Assembly (NCBI RefSeq): GCF_900316895.1
Contig: NZ_ONER01000069.1
Coordinates: 1-7,716, forward strand
DNA from: an uncultured Methanobrevibacter sp.
GTDB taxonomy: Archaea; Methanobacteriota; Methanobacteria; Methanobacteriales; Methanobacteriaceae
Direction of reading: 5' to 3'
Length of the DNA stretch: 7,716 nt
The first letter of the stretch is position 1; each line of letters begins with the position of its first letter. The position numbers were made by a program, and so were the translations under genes. The notes under the pieces are model-generated. The model was not told the origin of the DNA. It saw nothing but the letters and a program-made list of their open reading frames with translations, and did no database searches. Below, piece after piece: positions 1-5,599 of this stretch.

Positions 1-882
1 ATATCATATAACCGTAACATTGACCCGTATAATGTCACATTCGAAGAGCTCAAAAACGATTTCACAGTAACCGACGAGCAGCTGGCCGAATGGGAAGTCT
101 TCAAGTATACGGTTTGTCTGAACGCCACATACTACAAGTTCATGCAGGATGCTGAGCTGAAGCAAAAGCTGCTGGCCACAGGGGACAGGTGTCTTGTCTA
201 TTCTTCAGATGACGAATGGGGAGGGGATGAAAACCTCTTCGGATTTGCACTTATGCAGGTAAGGGATGAAATCCGCAGATTATGCGAACATGAGGATCTT
301 ATCGACTGGAGATACACCGAGTATCTCAAGGAAGCCTATCCCTACCTGAACCACAGAAGGGATCCCAACGACAAGCAGTCCGCCGAATACAAGGTGATAG
401 AATCAACACTGGTTGGCTCATCAAGATATGTCCGTGACGCCAACCTCAAAGAGGAGATTGCAGGCAAATATAATGCAGGCCAGATCATTACCGAAAAGGC
501 ATTTGTCGATGCCTCAAACAGAATCGGAGGAATGGTGACAACACACAGATATCTGATACTGTCAGGATTCATGGGAGACCTATCCGTCTTTGAAAAGGAC
601 ACCAACTGGGGATTGCACACAGCCAATCACGGCTCCAGATTCAAGGTTCTGGATGTATTCGCCGTTGAGGGCAAAACACAGATACTGCTTCTCCACCTTC
701 CCGACGGATTTGAAGAGGTCTTTACAAACGAGACAGATATCGAAAGGGAATTTGTTGAAAGGGAGCGTGAAAACTTTATTAATGATTTGAAACAAGATAT
801 CATTAAAGAGCTGGCCGATGAGATTTGGCTTGATCGATGCAGCTTTCCGATAGGAATGGACGATGAAGGAAATTTTTACTAG
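1..882 (+). CDS. NADAR-family protein with C-terminal extension, 5'-partial
   Basis: The reading frame is open from base 1, so the real start lies outside the window; the first in-frame ATG at 142 is internal. 293 residues are visible. Residues about 30-93 match the C-terminal half of a NADAR (YbiA/DUF1768) domain: a Y-x-K-F segment, LLATGD at 57-62, an acidic DDEWGG stretch at 70-75, then NLFGFALMQVRDEIRR at 78-93, which corresponds to the family's closing G-x-N-LLG-x-x-LM-x-VR block. Some family members remove ADP-ribose from guanine bases and serve as antitoxins to DarT-type toxins; others act in riboflavin-pathway intermediate breakdown. The first half of the domain is not visible, so catalytic residues cannot be checked. 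About 200 further residues form an unrecognised extension ending in a charged, probably helical region. The stop codon overlaps the ribosome binding site of the ADP-ribosylglycohydrolase gene 8 bases downstream, which suggests co-transcription and a shared role in ADP-ribose chemistry. Confidence 0.75.
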   Translation: MSYNRNIDPYNVTFEELKNDFTVTDEQLAEWEVFKYTVCLNATYYKFMQDAELKQKLLATGDRCLVYSSDDEWGGDENLFGFALMQVRDEIRRLCEHEDLIDWRYTEYLKEAYPYLNHRRDPNDKQSAEYKVIESTLVGSSRYVRDANLKEEIAGKYNAGQIITEKAFVDASNRIGGMVTTHRYLILSGFMGDLSVFEKDTNWGLHTANHGSRFKVLDVFAVEGKTQILLLHLPDGFEEVFTNETDIEREFVERERENFINDLKQDIIKELADEIWLDRCSFPIGMDDEGNFY

Positions 883-887
883 GTGAT
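882..887 (+). promoter_or_regulatory. Ribosome binding site GGTGAT
   Basis: GGTGAT lies 3 bases before the ATG at 891 and begins on the last base of the upstream TAG stop. It matches the archaeal 16S 3' end (anti-SD ATCACCTCC). The identical GGTGATAAAATG string occurs at 2686-2697, so it serves as an internal standard for choosing starts in this window. Confidence 0.85.
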
Positions 888-890
888 AAA

Positions 891-1787
891 ATGAAAGTTA
901 AGGATGGAATAACAGGTTTGGTAGTGGGGGACGCCCTCGGCGTTCCTGTCGAGTTTACAAGTAAGGAAGTGCTTGATGAAAATCCGGTTACAGGAATGAT
1001 GGGCAATGGCACATACAGCATGCCTAAGGGGACATGGTCTGATGACTCCTCAATGACACTGGCAACCATGCAGAGCATAGTCCAGAAGGACGGCATCGAC
1101 TATGAGGACATAATGAATGAGTTCAGCCTTTTTGTGCATGAGGACAAGTACAGCCAGTACCACACCTTCGATTATGGAAACACAACAATAAATGCGATAA
1201 TCAACTTCGACAATGGAATTGATGCCCTCAAATGCGGAGGGGCCGGTGAAAGGGACAACGGAAACGGATCTTTAATGAGAATCCTTCCGATGGCATTCAT
1301 TCATGGAATAGATTATAAAAGCATAGAAAACGTATCAGCGCTGACACATGCCCACGAAAGGTCAAAGATAGCCTGCGTATTATACATTGAAATAGCAAGG
1401 TCAATGCTCAGTGAGAAACTGGAAATCTCCGAGCACATCGAAAGGGCATGCGAAAAGATCAAGGAGCATTATGATGGTTCAGATGAGCTGGTTCATTTCA
1501 AGAGGATTTTTGAAAACGACTTGGATGAAGTTGAAAGCAGCGGATATGTCATGAAGACACTGGAATGCGTTCTCAACTGCCTTTTAACAACCTCCTGCTA
1601 TAAGGATGCAGTCCTAAAGGCGGTAAATTATGGAAGGGATACCGATACTGTCGGGGCAATCTGCGGAGGCCTTGCAGGAATCTATTACGGTTTCGATGAC
1701 ATTCCGTCAGAGTGGATTGAAGACATTCCTCAAATCGATGATGTATTCGGCCTCTGTGAGGATTTTGAAAATTTCTGTAAAAAATAA
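891..1787 (+). CDS. ADP-ribosylglycohydrolase (ARH/DraG family)
   Basis: A 298-residue protein of normal family length. Known members hydrolyse ADP-ribose from modified arginine, serine or related acceptors using a two-metal (Mg2+ or Mn2+) centre in an all-helical cytoplasmic fold. Visible motifs are GLVVGDALGVPVEF at residues 9-22, GTWSDDSSM at 47-55 (the S/T-D-D-S metal-binding motif), an N-G-N-G-SLMR segment near 130, and GRDTDTVGAICGG at 248-260, in which D250 and D252 are the expected second pair of metal ligands. All key acidic residues appear present, so the enzyme should be active. The ATG follows a perfect GGTGAT site and the gene lies 8 bases behind the NADAR-family gene, so the two are probably co-transcribed. 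The substrate cannot be told from sequence: it could be a protein modification, as for DraG acting on nitrogenase reductase, or a nucleic-acid adduct. No ADP-ribosyltransferase is visible in the window. Confidence 0.93.
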   Translation: MKVKDGITGLVVGDALGVPVEFTSKEVLDENPVTGMMGNGTYSMPKGTWSDDSSMTLATMQSIVQKDGIDYEDIMNEFSLFVHEDKYSQYHTFDYGNTTINAIINFDNGIDALKCGGAGERDNGNGSLMRILPMAFIHGIDYKSIENVSALTHAHERSKIACVLYIEIARSMLSEKLEISEHIERACEKIKEHYDGSDELVHFKRIFENDLDEVESSGYVMKTLECVLNCLLTTSCYKDAVLKAVNYGRDTDTVGAICGGLAGIYYGFDDIPSEWIEDIPQIDDVFGLCEDFENFCKK

Positions 1788-1797
1788 GTAATTGTTT

Positions 1798-1837
1798 AAA
1801 AAAAGAAAGGGAGCAATTCTCCATTTCAATGGAGAAT
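1798..1837 (-). terminator. Hairpin terminator between convergent genes
   Basis: A perfect inverted repeat, ATTCTCCATT (1816-1825) and AATGGAGAAT (1828-1837), forms a stem of 9-10 pairs with a very short loop. Read on the minus strand it is followed by a T-rich tract (complement of 1798-1810, containing a run of seven T). It therefore fits as the terminator of the DUF2225 gene ending at 1845, and may also stop readthrough from the plus-strand ADP-ribosylglycohydrolase gene. Confidence 0.6.
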
Positions 1838-1844
1838 CTCCGGA

Positions 1845-2477
1845 TTATTTTGTGTCTCCGACAGTATAGCACTTGGTGTCCTTTTCAAGTGCCTTTTCAA
1901 TCTGGAACTGAATTACATTGTCGTAGATTTCCTCACCGATTACAATGTCTGAAAACTCTTCAATCAGCTGGTCGAACTGTCCGCTTCTTCTCAGAAGGTC
2001 GGCTTTCATCAGCAGATAGTTCTTTTTTTCTTCATCATCATATTTCAAATCATCAAACTGGTCGAGTGCAAGCTTTCTCATTTTTACCGCATTCGCATCG
2101 TTTTTGTCATCGCAATCCCATGCGCAGTGAAGCAGATTGAAAAAGCATCCTGTGCTGTTTTGCTCTTCCTTGGCTATGAGGTAAGCCCTGTAGAATTTTT
2201 TTGACAGTTTATCAATAAATTCGATTCCGTCACAGGTCCTGTATGATTCGCTTTTAAGGAATTCTTCGGTTATTTTCGCTTCCCTTCTGAAAGTTCCGGC
2301 AACGTATCCGCAGTGGGGACATTCGAGAACCCACATGAACATGGTGGACCTTTGCATCTCTGCAGGTCTCAGGTCAAGGTCAGGATAATCCTGGGTGTTT
2401 GTGCTTGACAGCATTGGTTGCGGTGACAGTTTTCCACAAATTGGACATTCTTGGTCAATATCTCTTATGATTGTCAT
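1845..2477 (-). CDS. DUF2225 family protein with zinc-ribbon motifs
   Basis: A 210-residue protein of unknown function resembling the DUF2225 family. C11-P-I-C14-G and C53-P-H-C56-G form a split zinc ribbon. Between them is an S-S-N-T...D-x-D-x-R-P segment, and the second pair has the family's typical ending CPHCGYVA. After it comes a helical part with K-x-x-AYLIA and paired-helix spacing (about residues 85-200) that looks TPR-like, as in known members. The frame stays open 39 codons further upstream, but that stretch is AT-rich, hydrophobic and unlike coding sequence. ATG at 2477 is preferred because it begins just before the zinc ribbon and sits about 26 bases below a TATA box, fitting a leaderless transcript. 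It is convergent with the ADP-ribosylglycohydrolase gene and divergent from the TPR gene, so it is probably a single-gene unit. A soluble cytoplasmic protein is expected. Confidence 0.8.
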   Translation of the reverse strand: MTIIRDIDQECPICGKLSPQPMLSSTNTQDYPDLDLRPAEMQRSTMFMWVLECPHCGYVAGTFRREAKITEEFLKSESYRTCDGIEFIDKLSKKFYRAYLIAKEEQNSTGCFFNLLHCAWDCDDKNDANAVKMRKLALDQFDDLKYDDEEKKNYLLMKADLLRRSGQFDQLIEEFSDIVIGEEIYDNVIQFQIEKALEKDTKCYTVGDTK

Positions 2478-2499
2478 AGACTTACAATGTTTGGCTTGG

Positions 2500-2507
2500 T
2501 ATTTAAA
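2500..2507 (-). promoter_or_regulatory. TATA box of the DUF2225 gene
   Basis: On the minus strand TTTAAATA is centred about 26 bases upstream of the A of the ATG at 2477. That is the normal archaeal TATA-to-start-of-transcription distance, so transcription would start at or next to the start codon, giving a leaderless mRNA. No GGTG-type ribosome binding site precedes this ATG, which agrees. Confidence 0.6.
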
Positions 2508-2519
2508 GTTTTGTATATA

Positions 2520-2541
2520 TTGTATGTGTAATGTGATACAA
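2520..2541. promoter_or_regulatory. Short inverted repeat, possible operator
   Basis: TTGTAT (2520-2525) and ATACAA (2536-2541) form an inverted repeat with a 10-base spacer, in the divergent promoter region about 13 bases upstream of the DUF2225 TATA box. The spacing of about one and a half helical turns would suit a dimeric regulator. The arms are only 6 bases in AT-rich DNA, so chance is a serious alternative. Confidence 0.25.
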
Positions 2542-2575
2542 AATGTTCCAAATCTATATTTTACACACAAAATAA

Positions 2576-2605
2576 TAACAAAGTATATTAACAACTTATT
2601 AACAA
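2576..2605 (+). repeat. Three direct repeats TAACAA upstream of a TATA box
   Basis: TAACAA occurs at 2576-2581, 2589-2594 and 2600-2605; the last two share the longer TTAACAA. Start-to-start spacings are 13 and 11 bases, close to one helical turn, and the last copy abuts the presumed TATA box of the TPR gene. This could be an activator or repressor array, but the region is AT-rich and the repeats are short. Confidence 0.3.
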
Positions 2606-2616
2606 TATATTAAATA
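2606..2616 (+). promoter_or_regulatory. Probable TATA box of the TPR/zinc-ribbon operon
   Basis: TATATTAAATA lies in the right place for the plus-strand operon. Transcription would start near 2635, leaving a leader of about 60 bases before the ATG at 2695. This start point lies past an earlier in-frame ATG at 2629 and so argues against using it. Confidence 0.45.
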
Positions 2617-2650
2617 AGGTCAAAAACCATGACCATTGAAATTAAAAACC

Positions 2651-2679
2651 ATCATGGATTCAGCCATTTTTTCCATGAT
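2651..2679 (+). promoter_or_regulatory. Leader hairpin just before the ribosome binding site
   Basis: ATCATGGA (2651-2658) and TCCATGAT (2672-2679) are perfect inverted repeats around a 13-base loop. They end 6 bases before the GGTGAT site at 2686-2691. If the transcript starts near 2635, this hairpin is in the 5' leader and could affect mRNA stability or ribosome access. Confidence 0.35.
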
Positions 2680-2694
2680 TTTATAGGTGATAAA

Positions 2695-3558
2695 ATGTTA
2701 AAGGAAAGGCTATTGGATGAAATAGAGTACATATACAATATAGGCGATTATGAAAGACTGATTGAACGATGCGATGAACTTTTGAAAATAGATGAGGACA
2801 ATCCCGCTGCACTCAACTACAGGGCGATTGCGCTTTACTACCTCGGAAGGTATGACGAATCCCTCAAGCTTCTTGACTACAACCTGAGGCTACACCCAAC
2901 CAACCCGTACGTTCTAAACAACAGGGCACTGGTATACATTGCACTTGGCGAATATCAGAATGCTTTGGACAGCTGCGAGGAGGGCCTCAAATACAAGGAC
3001 TTCGACTGGATGCAGAAAAACAAGATCGAAGCGCTGATTCATCTGGGAAGACGTGACGAGGCATATGAGTTTTACAAAAGCGTGGACATTCCGTTTTACA
3101 CCTTTGAGGAAGCCCTTGAAAACTGCGGCATAATCCAAAAGGACGGCATTTTCGAAAAGATGGAATTGCTTTTGGGTGAGAGGAAGTTTGAGGAAGTTCT
3201 CAAGATCTGTAATGAGCATGAGGAAAGCGAAAGGATTCTTGAATTCAAGCTGGTGTCACTGCACTGCCTTGAAAGGTATGATGAGGAACTGGAATGTGTC
3301 AACGGTGCACTTGAGAAATATCCCAATAACTACGAGTTCCACTTCATCAGGGCCAGGATTTCCCGAACCTCCGATGCTGCAATTGAAAGCTATGAAAGGG
3401 CATTTGAAATACTTCAAAGCACAAGCAATCATCGATTGAGATTAAAAGAATACATCAAATGCCTAAAGATAAAGGCACATGAACTGATTGCCGCATCCGA
3501 ATATGAAGATGCAATCAGGACCTGCGAAAAGATCTTGAAATATAAAACAAATAATTGA
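2695..3558 (+). CDS. TPR-repeat protein
   Basis: A 287-residue protein built almost entirely of tetratricopeptide-like helix pairs, a protein-binding scaffold. Clear repeats span about residues 38-71 (N-x-x-A-I-A-L-Y-Y-L-G-R-Y-D-E-S-L) and 72-105 (NNRALVYIALGEYQNAL). A weaker unit lies at 5-37, and degenerate units fill 106-287, including LVSLHCLERYDEEL and a final EYEDAIRTCEKIL. There is no signal peptide or membrane segment, so it should be cytoplasmic. An ATG 22 codons earlier (2629) is in frame, but the start at 2695 has a perfect GGTGATAAAATG context identical to the one at 882-893. The stop overlaps the ribosome binding region of the zinc-ribbon gene 9 bases downstream, so the two are likely co-expressed and may bind each other. 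The TPR fold does not reveal the partner. Confidence 0.88.
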   Translation: MLKERLLDEIEYIYNIGDYERLIERCDELLKIDEDNPAALNYRAIALYYLGRYDESLKLLDYNLRLHPTNPYVLNNRALVYIALGEYQNALDSCEEGLKYKDFDWMQKNKIEALIHLGRRDEAYEFYKSVDIPFYTFEEALENCGIIQKDGIFEKMELLLGERKFEEVLKICNEHEESERILEFKLVSLHCLERYDEELECVNGALEKYPNNYEFHFIRARISRTSDAAIESYERAFEILQSTSNHRLRLKEYIKCLKIKAHELIAASEYEDAIRTCEKILKYKTNN

Positions 3559-3567
3559 GGTGATACG

Positions 3568-4260
3568 ATGGCACATGTAACTGAATATACCTGCAATAGC
3601 TGCGGGCTTGAACTGGTTGATGACGGAAGGGCATTTGTCTGGAATGAGGAAACTGGTCGGACAGAAGACTTTCTGATATTGATGAGCGCCTGTCAGAAGT
3701 TTTATGGTGCAGAAATCACAGGAAACGTAAGCGAAACATACTGCAGGGAATGTGAAAGATACGTCAAGGTCTATTCCATCACTGAAGTCATTGAGGGCAT
3801 TGACGATGCCTGCGATGTAGTGATGAAGGGAATTGAAAACAATATCAGGGAGCATGGCCGAAAGCTTTCAAAGCTCAAGGACATCAGGAAAAGGTCACAA
3901 TACACAATTTCCGAAGAGGACGGCCATTATGTCGTAAGAATCCCGGAGTATGAAAGCTTCCACTATTCAAATTATCTCTTTCCCGAAATGTCTAAAGAGG
4001 AAGTTATTGAGGATGCACTGAATGATTTCCATGAGCAAATCGGCGGGCTTATTGAATCGTATGAAAAGAGGCATCAGAGATATCTGGACTCCCATTATCT
4101 TGTCGTCGACAACACTGACCGGCCAATGGATGAATTTGACATTTCAGAAAAGGTAATATGTCCGGAATGCGGCAGCGAGATTAACAAGCATGTTGACGGT
4201 CAGCTGCCATGTCCGAGATGCGGCGGAAGGATTTTCGGCCTGGGCACATTCTATGACTAG
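3568..4260 (+). CDS. Hypothetical protein with N- and C-terminal zinc ribbons
   Basis: I do not recognise a named family for this 230-residue protein. Eight cysteines fall in four C-x2-C knuckles. The N-terminal pairs are C9/C12 (CNSCG) and C59/C62 (CREC), 46 residues apart. The C-terminal pairs are C198/C201 (CPECG) and C215/C218 (CPRCGG), a compact ribbon 17 residues from pair to pair. Between them lies a charged, mostly helical middle (about 75-185), with a possible small beta domain around YTISEEDGHYVVRIPEYES. The ATG has a good site (GGTGATACGATG). Placement 9 bases after the TPR gene suggests they work together, with the zinc ribbons perhaps contacting nucleic acid or protein. The role is unknown. 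Confidence 0.85.
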   Translation: MAHVTEYTCNSCGLELVDDGRAFVWNEETGRTEDFLILMSACQKFYGAEITGNVSETYCRECERYVKVYSITEVIEGIDDACDVVMKGIENNIREHGRKLSKLKDIRKRSQYTISEEDGHYVVRIPEYESFHYSNYLFPEMSKEEVIEDALNDFHEQIGGLIESYEKRHQRYLDSHYLVVDNTDRPMDEFDISEKVICPECGSEINKHVDGQLPCPRCGGRIFGLGTFYD

Positions 4261-4310
4261 TTAAAAATTAATTTGTGACTGGGATTTCAGAAAAGTGTGA
4301 TTTTTGGAAG

Positions 4311-4487
4311 TTATCTATATAATGTTTTTTTAACAAAATCTAGGCTGACATCTGCAAGTTCGGCAATAGCTTCAAGCATGTAACCCTGTTTGTCTAGATT
4401 TATTACAATTTTTGCAAGCTTTTCTTCCATAATGTTTTTTGCCAATCTTTCAATTATTTTTCTTTTGAGTCTTTGGACAATGTTCAT
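4311..4487 (-). CDS. 58-residue repeat of the Rpn-like C-terminal domain
   Basis: A small reading frame starting at ATG 4487-4485 and ending at TAA 4313-4311. Its start overlaps the stop of the 277-residue nuclease-like gene as ATGA, and GGTGG lies 4 bases before the ATG. The product starts MNIVQRLKRK and ends ADVSLDFVKKTLYR. Over 29 aligned positions (its residues 28-56 against the nuclease residues 244-272) I count 18 identities, including K-x-G, E-x-IAE-x-ADVS-x-DFV-x-K-x-L. It is thus a second copy of the nuclease's own C-terminal module, helical and HTH-like. Translational coupling to the nuclease is likely. By analogy with the small C-terminal products of bacterial Rpn genes it may bind and restrain the nuclease. 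The alternative is a remnant of a mostly lost second nuclease gene; an intact frame with a proper ribosome site argues for function. Confidence 0.65.
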   Translation of the reverse strand: MNIVQRLKRKIIERLAKNIMEEKLAKIVINLDKQGYMLEAIAELADVSLDFVKKTLYR

Positions 4488-4657
4488 GCTTCCACCTTTG
4501 TTAATATTTTTTCAACAAAATCCCGGCTGACATCTGCTGTTTCAGCAATCTCTTCGATTTTAAAACCTTTTTTTCTTAGTTTGATAACAAGTGCTTCATT
4601 TTTTTCATTGATTTTTCTCTCTGCTACCCTATCTGCATAATCTTCTACTACCTTCAT
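4484..4657 (-). CDS. Possible internal-start product: C-terminal 57 residues of the Rpn-like gene
   Basis: Codon 221 of the nuclease is ATG (4657-4655) preceded by GGTGG at 4666-4662 with a 4-base gap. This is the same motif and spacing as before the 58-residue repeat gene, and the same spacing as the GGTGAT sites of other genes here. Translation from it would give 57 residues, MKVVEDYADR... to ...ILTKVEA, almost the same length as the 58-residue repeat and collinear with it from the first codon. Small proteins made from internal starts in this position have been reported as antitoxins of E. coli Rpn nucleases. The GGT-GGA codons also encode Gly-Gly, so the match could be incidental. Confidence 0.45.
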   Translation of the reverse strand: MKVVEDYADRVAERKINEKNEALVIKLRKKGFKIEEIAETADVSRDFVEKILTKVEA

Positions 4658-5317
4658 ATTTCCACCAACTTTATTGACAATTCTAGTGTTCAGCAATTCG
4701 TCGTCTACAAACTTGTCACACAACATCAGGATTATTCCTTTAACGAATTGACCAACATCATTATTTAAATTTGGCATGTTTGTTATTATTGTTGCTGAAT
4801 CATGGATTGGTTCTGGAATGTCTTTTTCACTCTCCATAAAACAAAGCAAACTCAACATGAGCAATTCTTTTTCATTCAAGTTTCCTTCATCTCTAATTTT
4901 AGTTTTTATACTATATATAAATTCCTTTTCATTATAACATTTAAGGGAGTGGATGTAAATTGGAAATTTTGAATCAGGATTTACATGGTACCATTTAACC
5001 CTGTTTGTTTCAACAGAACTTAAAACATGAACCTCTATGGGCTTTTTTGATTTAATTTCAACATGGTCAAATAATGCTGAATAGAATCTGAATCTTCTTT
5101 TGTCACTGACATCAACATAAGTGCTTTGAAATTCGAAAATAATTATTTTGTCTTCTAATTCAATGACCAGATCTGGCTTGTACATTTTCGGATCAAGCGT
5201 AGAATATTCTGTTCTATGAATTTTAACTATCTTTCCTGGAATTTCCACGATTTCTATCAGTTTCTGTCCATATAGTTGGCCTTGATTTTTGAAAATTGTA
5301 TCCCCGTGAAATTTCAT
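4484..5317 (-). CDS. Rpn-like PD-(D/E)XK nuclease / putative transposase-family protein
   Basis: A 277-residue protein whose N-terminal half resembles the Rpn (PD-(D/E)XK, recombination-promoting nuclease) family. K-P48-D49-L begins the core strand, followed by a hydrophobic strand and E62-F-Q64, the E-x-Q form typical of Rpn proteins. R74-R75-F-x-x-Y-S-A-L-F matches the family's arginine-tyrosine helix. Related bacterial proteins cut DNA, and some protect against phage. A linker with short helices (about 130-215) leads to a C-terminal module (about 221-277) with KGFKIEEIAETADVSRDFV. The start ATG follows GGCGGT, a weaker ribosome site than others here. The gene is clearly more AT-rich than its neighbours and is flanked by genes of other strands or styles, which suggests acquired DNA. 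M221 has its own ribosome site, and the module is repeated downstream (separate entries). The function as an anti-phage nuclease is inferred. Confidence 0.78.
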   Translation of the reverse strand: MKFHGDTIFKNQGQLYGQKLIEIVEIPGKIVKIHRTEYSTLDPKMYKPDLVIELEDKIIIFEFQSTYVDVSDKRRFRFYSALFDHVEIKSKKPIEVHVLSSVETNRVKWYHVNPDSKFPIYIHSLKCYNEKEFIYSIKTKIRDEGNLNEKELLMLSLLCFMESEKDIPEPIHDSATIITNMPNLNNDVGQFVKGIILMLCDKFVDDELLNTRIVNKVGGNMKVVEDYADRVAERKINEKNEALVIKLRKKGFKIEEIAETADVSRDFVEKILTKVEA

Positions 5318-5370
5318 ATTTTACCGCCAAAATTTTGTTTGATTATATTAGTTATTTATTAATTTAAAGG

Positions 5371-5378
5371 TATATAAA
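5371..5378 (-). promoter_or_regulatory. TATA box of the Rpn-like gene
   Basis: The minus strand reads TTTATATA, a consensus archaeal TATA box, 53 bases upstream of the ATG at 5317. Transcription would start near 5348, giving a leader of about 30 bases that contains the GGCGGT ribosome site. An adjacent CCTTTAAATT is a weaker alternative box. Confidence 0.55.
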
Positions 5379-5390
5379 TCATTTGATATG

Positions 5391-5448
5391 GATATAAAGC
5401 AATATTGATTTATTATTAGAAAAATTAAAGATATATGAATATTGATTT
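5391..5448 (+). repeat. Imperfect direct repeat in the AT-rich divergent region
   Basis: GATATAAAGCAATATTGATTT (5391-5411, shown here in full as 21 bases only by position and ends: GATATA...AATATTGATTT) and a close copy at 5430-5448 share GATATA and the exact 11-mer AATATTGATTT, with a period of about 37-39 bases. They lie between the divergent promoters at 5371-5378 and 5532-5539. The surrounding 278 bases (5318-5595) hold no gene other than a possible tiny leader frame. Confidence 0.35.
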
Positions 5449-5531
5449 TAACATATAATAATTTTTAAGCTGATAAATTAATTTTAAAATTTAATGGATG
5501 TTATATTTTTTTGGTTTGCGATGTAGGAATT

Positions 5532-5539
5532 TTTATATA
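5532..5539 (+). promoter_or_regulatory. TATA box of the 322-residue zinc-ribbon gene
   Basis: TTTATATA fits the archaeal consensus and is centred near 5535.5. A start of transcription about 26 bases later would fall near 5562, some 34 bases before the ATG at 5596. Confidence 0.6.
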
Positions 5540-5563
5540 CATATGTTTGATACATTTAACATA

Positions 5564-5599
5564 ATGACAAATAGATTAGTGTTGGTTGTGATTAAATGA
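5564..5599 (+). CDS. Possible 11-codon leaderless upstream frame
   Basis: An ATG at 5564 begins 11 codons (MTNRLVLVVIK) ending at TGA 5597-5599, which overlaps the main start at 5596 as ATGA. The ATG falls within about 2 bases of the transcription start predicted from the TATA box, so it could be read as a leaderless frame and feed ribosomes to the main gene by coupling. It is very short, shows no conserved feature, and may be chance. Confidence 0.25.
   Translation: MTNRLVLVVIK

Noticed and set aside
803..1096. 97-codon minus-strand frame across the NADAR/ADP-ribosylglycohydrolase junction
   Set aside because: It is the complement of two well-supported coding regions and has low-complexity serine/proline-rich content typical of shadow frames.
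1829..2140. 103-codon plus-strand frame
   Set aside because: It lies antisense within the DUF2225 gene, begins inside the terminator hairpin, and its translation has no recognisable domain.
2478..2594. 39-codon upstream extension of the DUF2225 frame on the minus strand
   Set aside because: The stretch is AT-rich, hydrophobic and contains the gene's own TATA box. The zinc-ribbon start at ATG 2477 fits the family better.
2629..2694. Earlier in-frame ATG that would lengthen the TPR protein by 22 residues
   Set aside because: No ribosome site precedes it, the predicted transcription start falls after it, and the extension overlaps the leader hairpin. The ATG at 2695 has a perfect GGTGATAAAATG context.
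4261..4310. Terminator between the zinc-ribbon gene and the small repeat gene
   Set aside because: The 50-base convergent gap has a short T run but no convincing hairpin.
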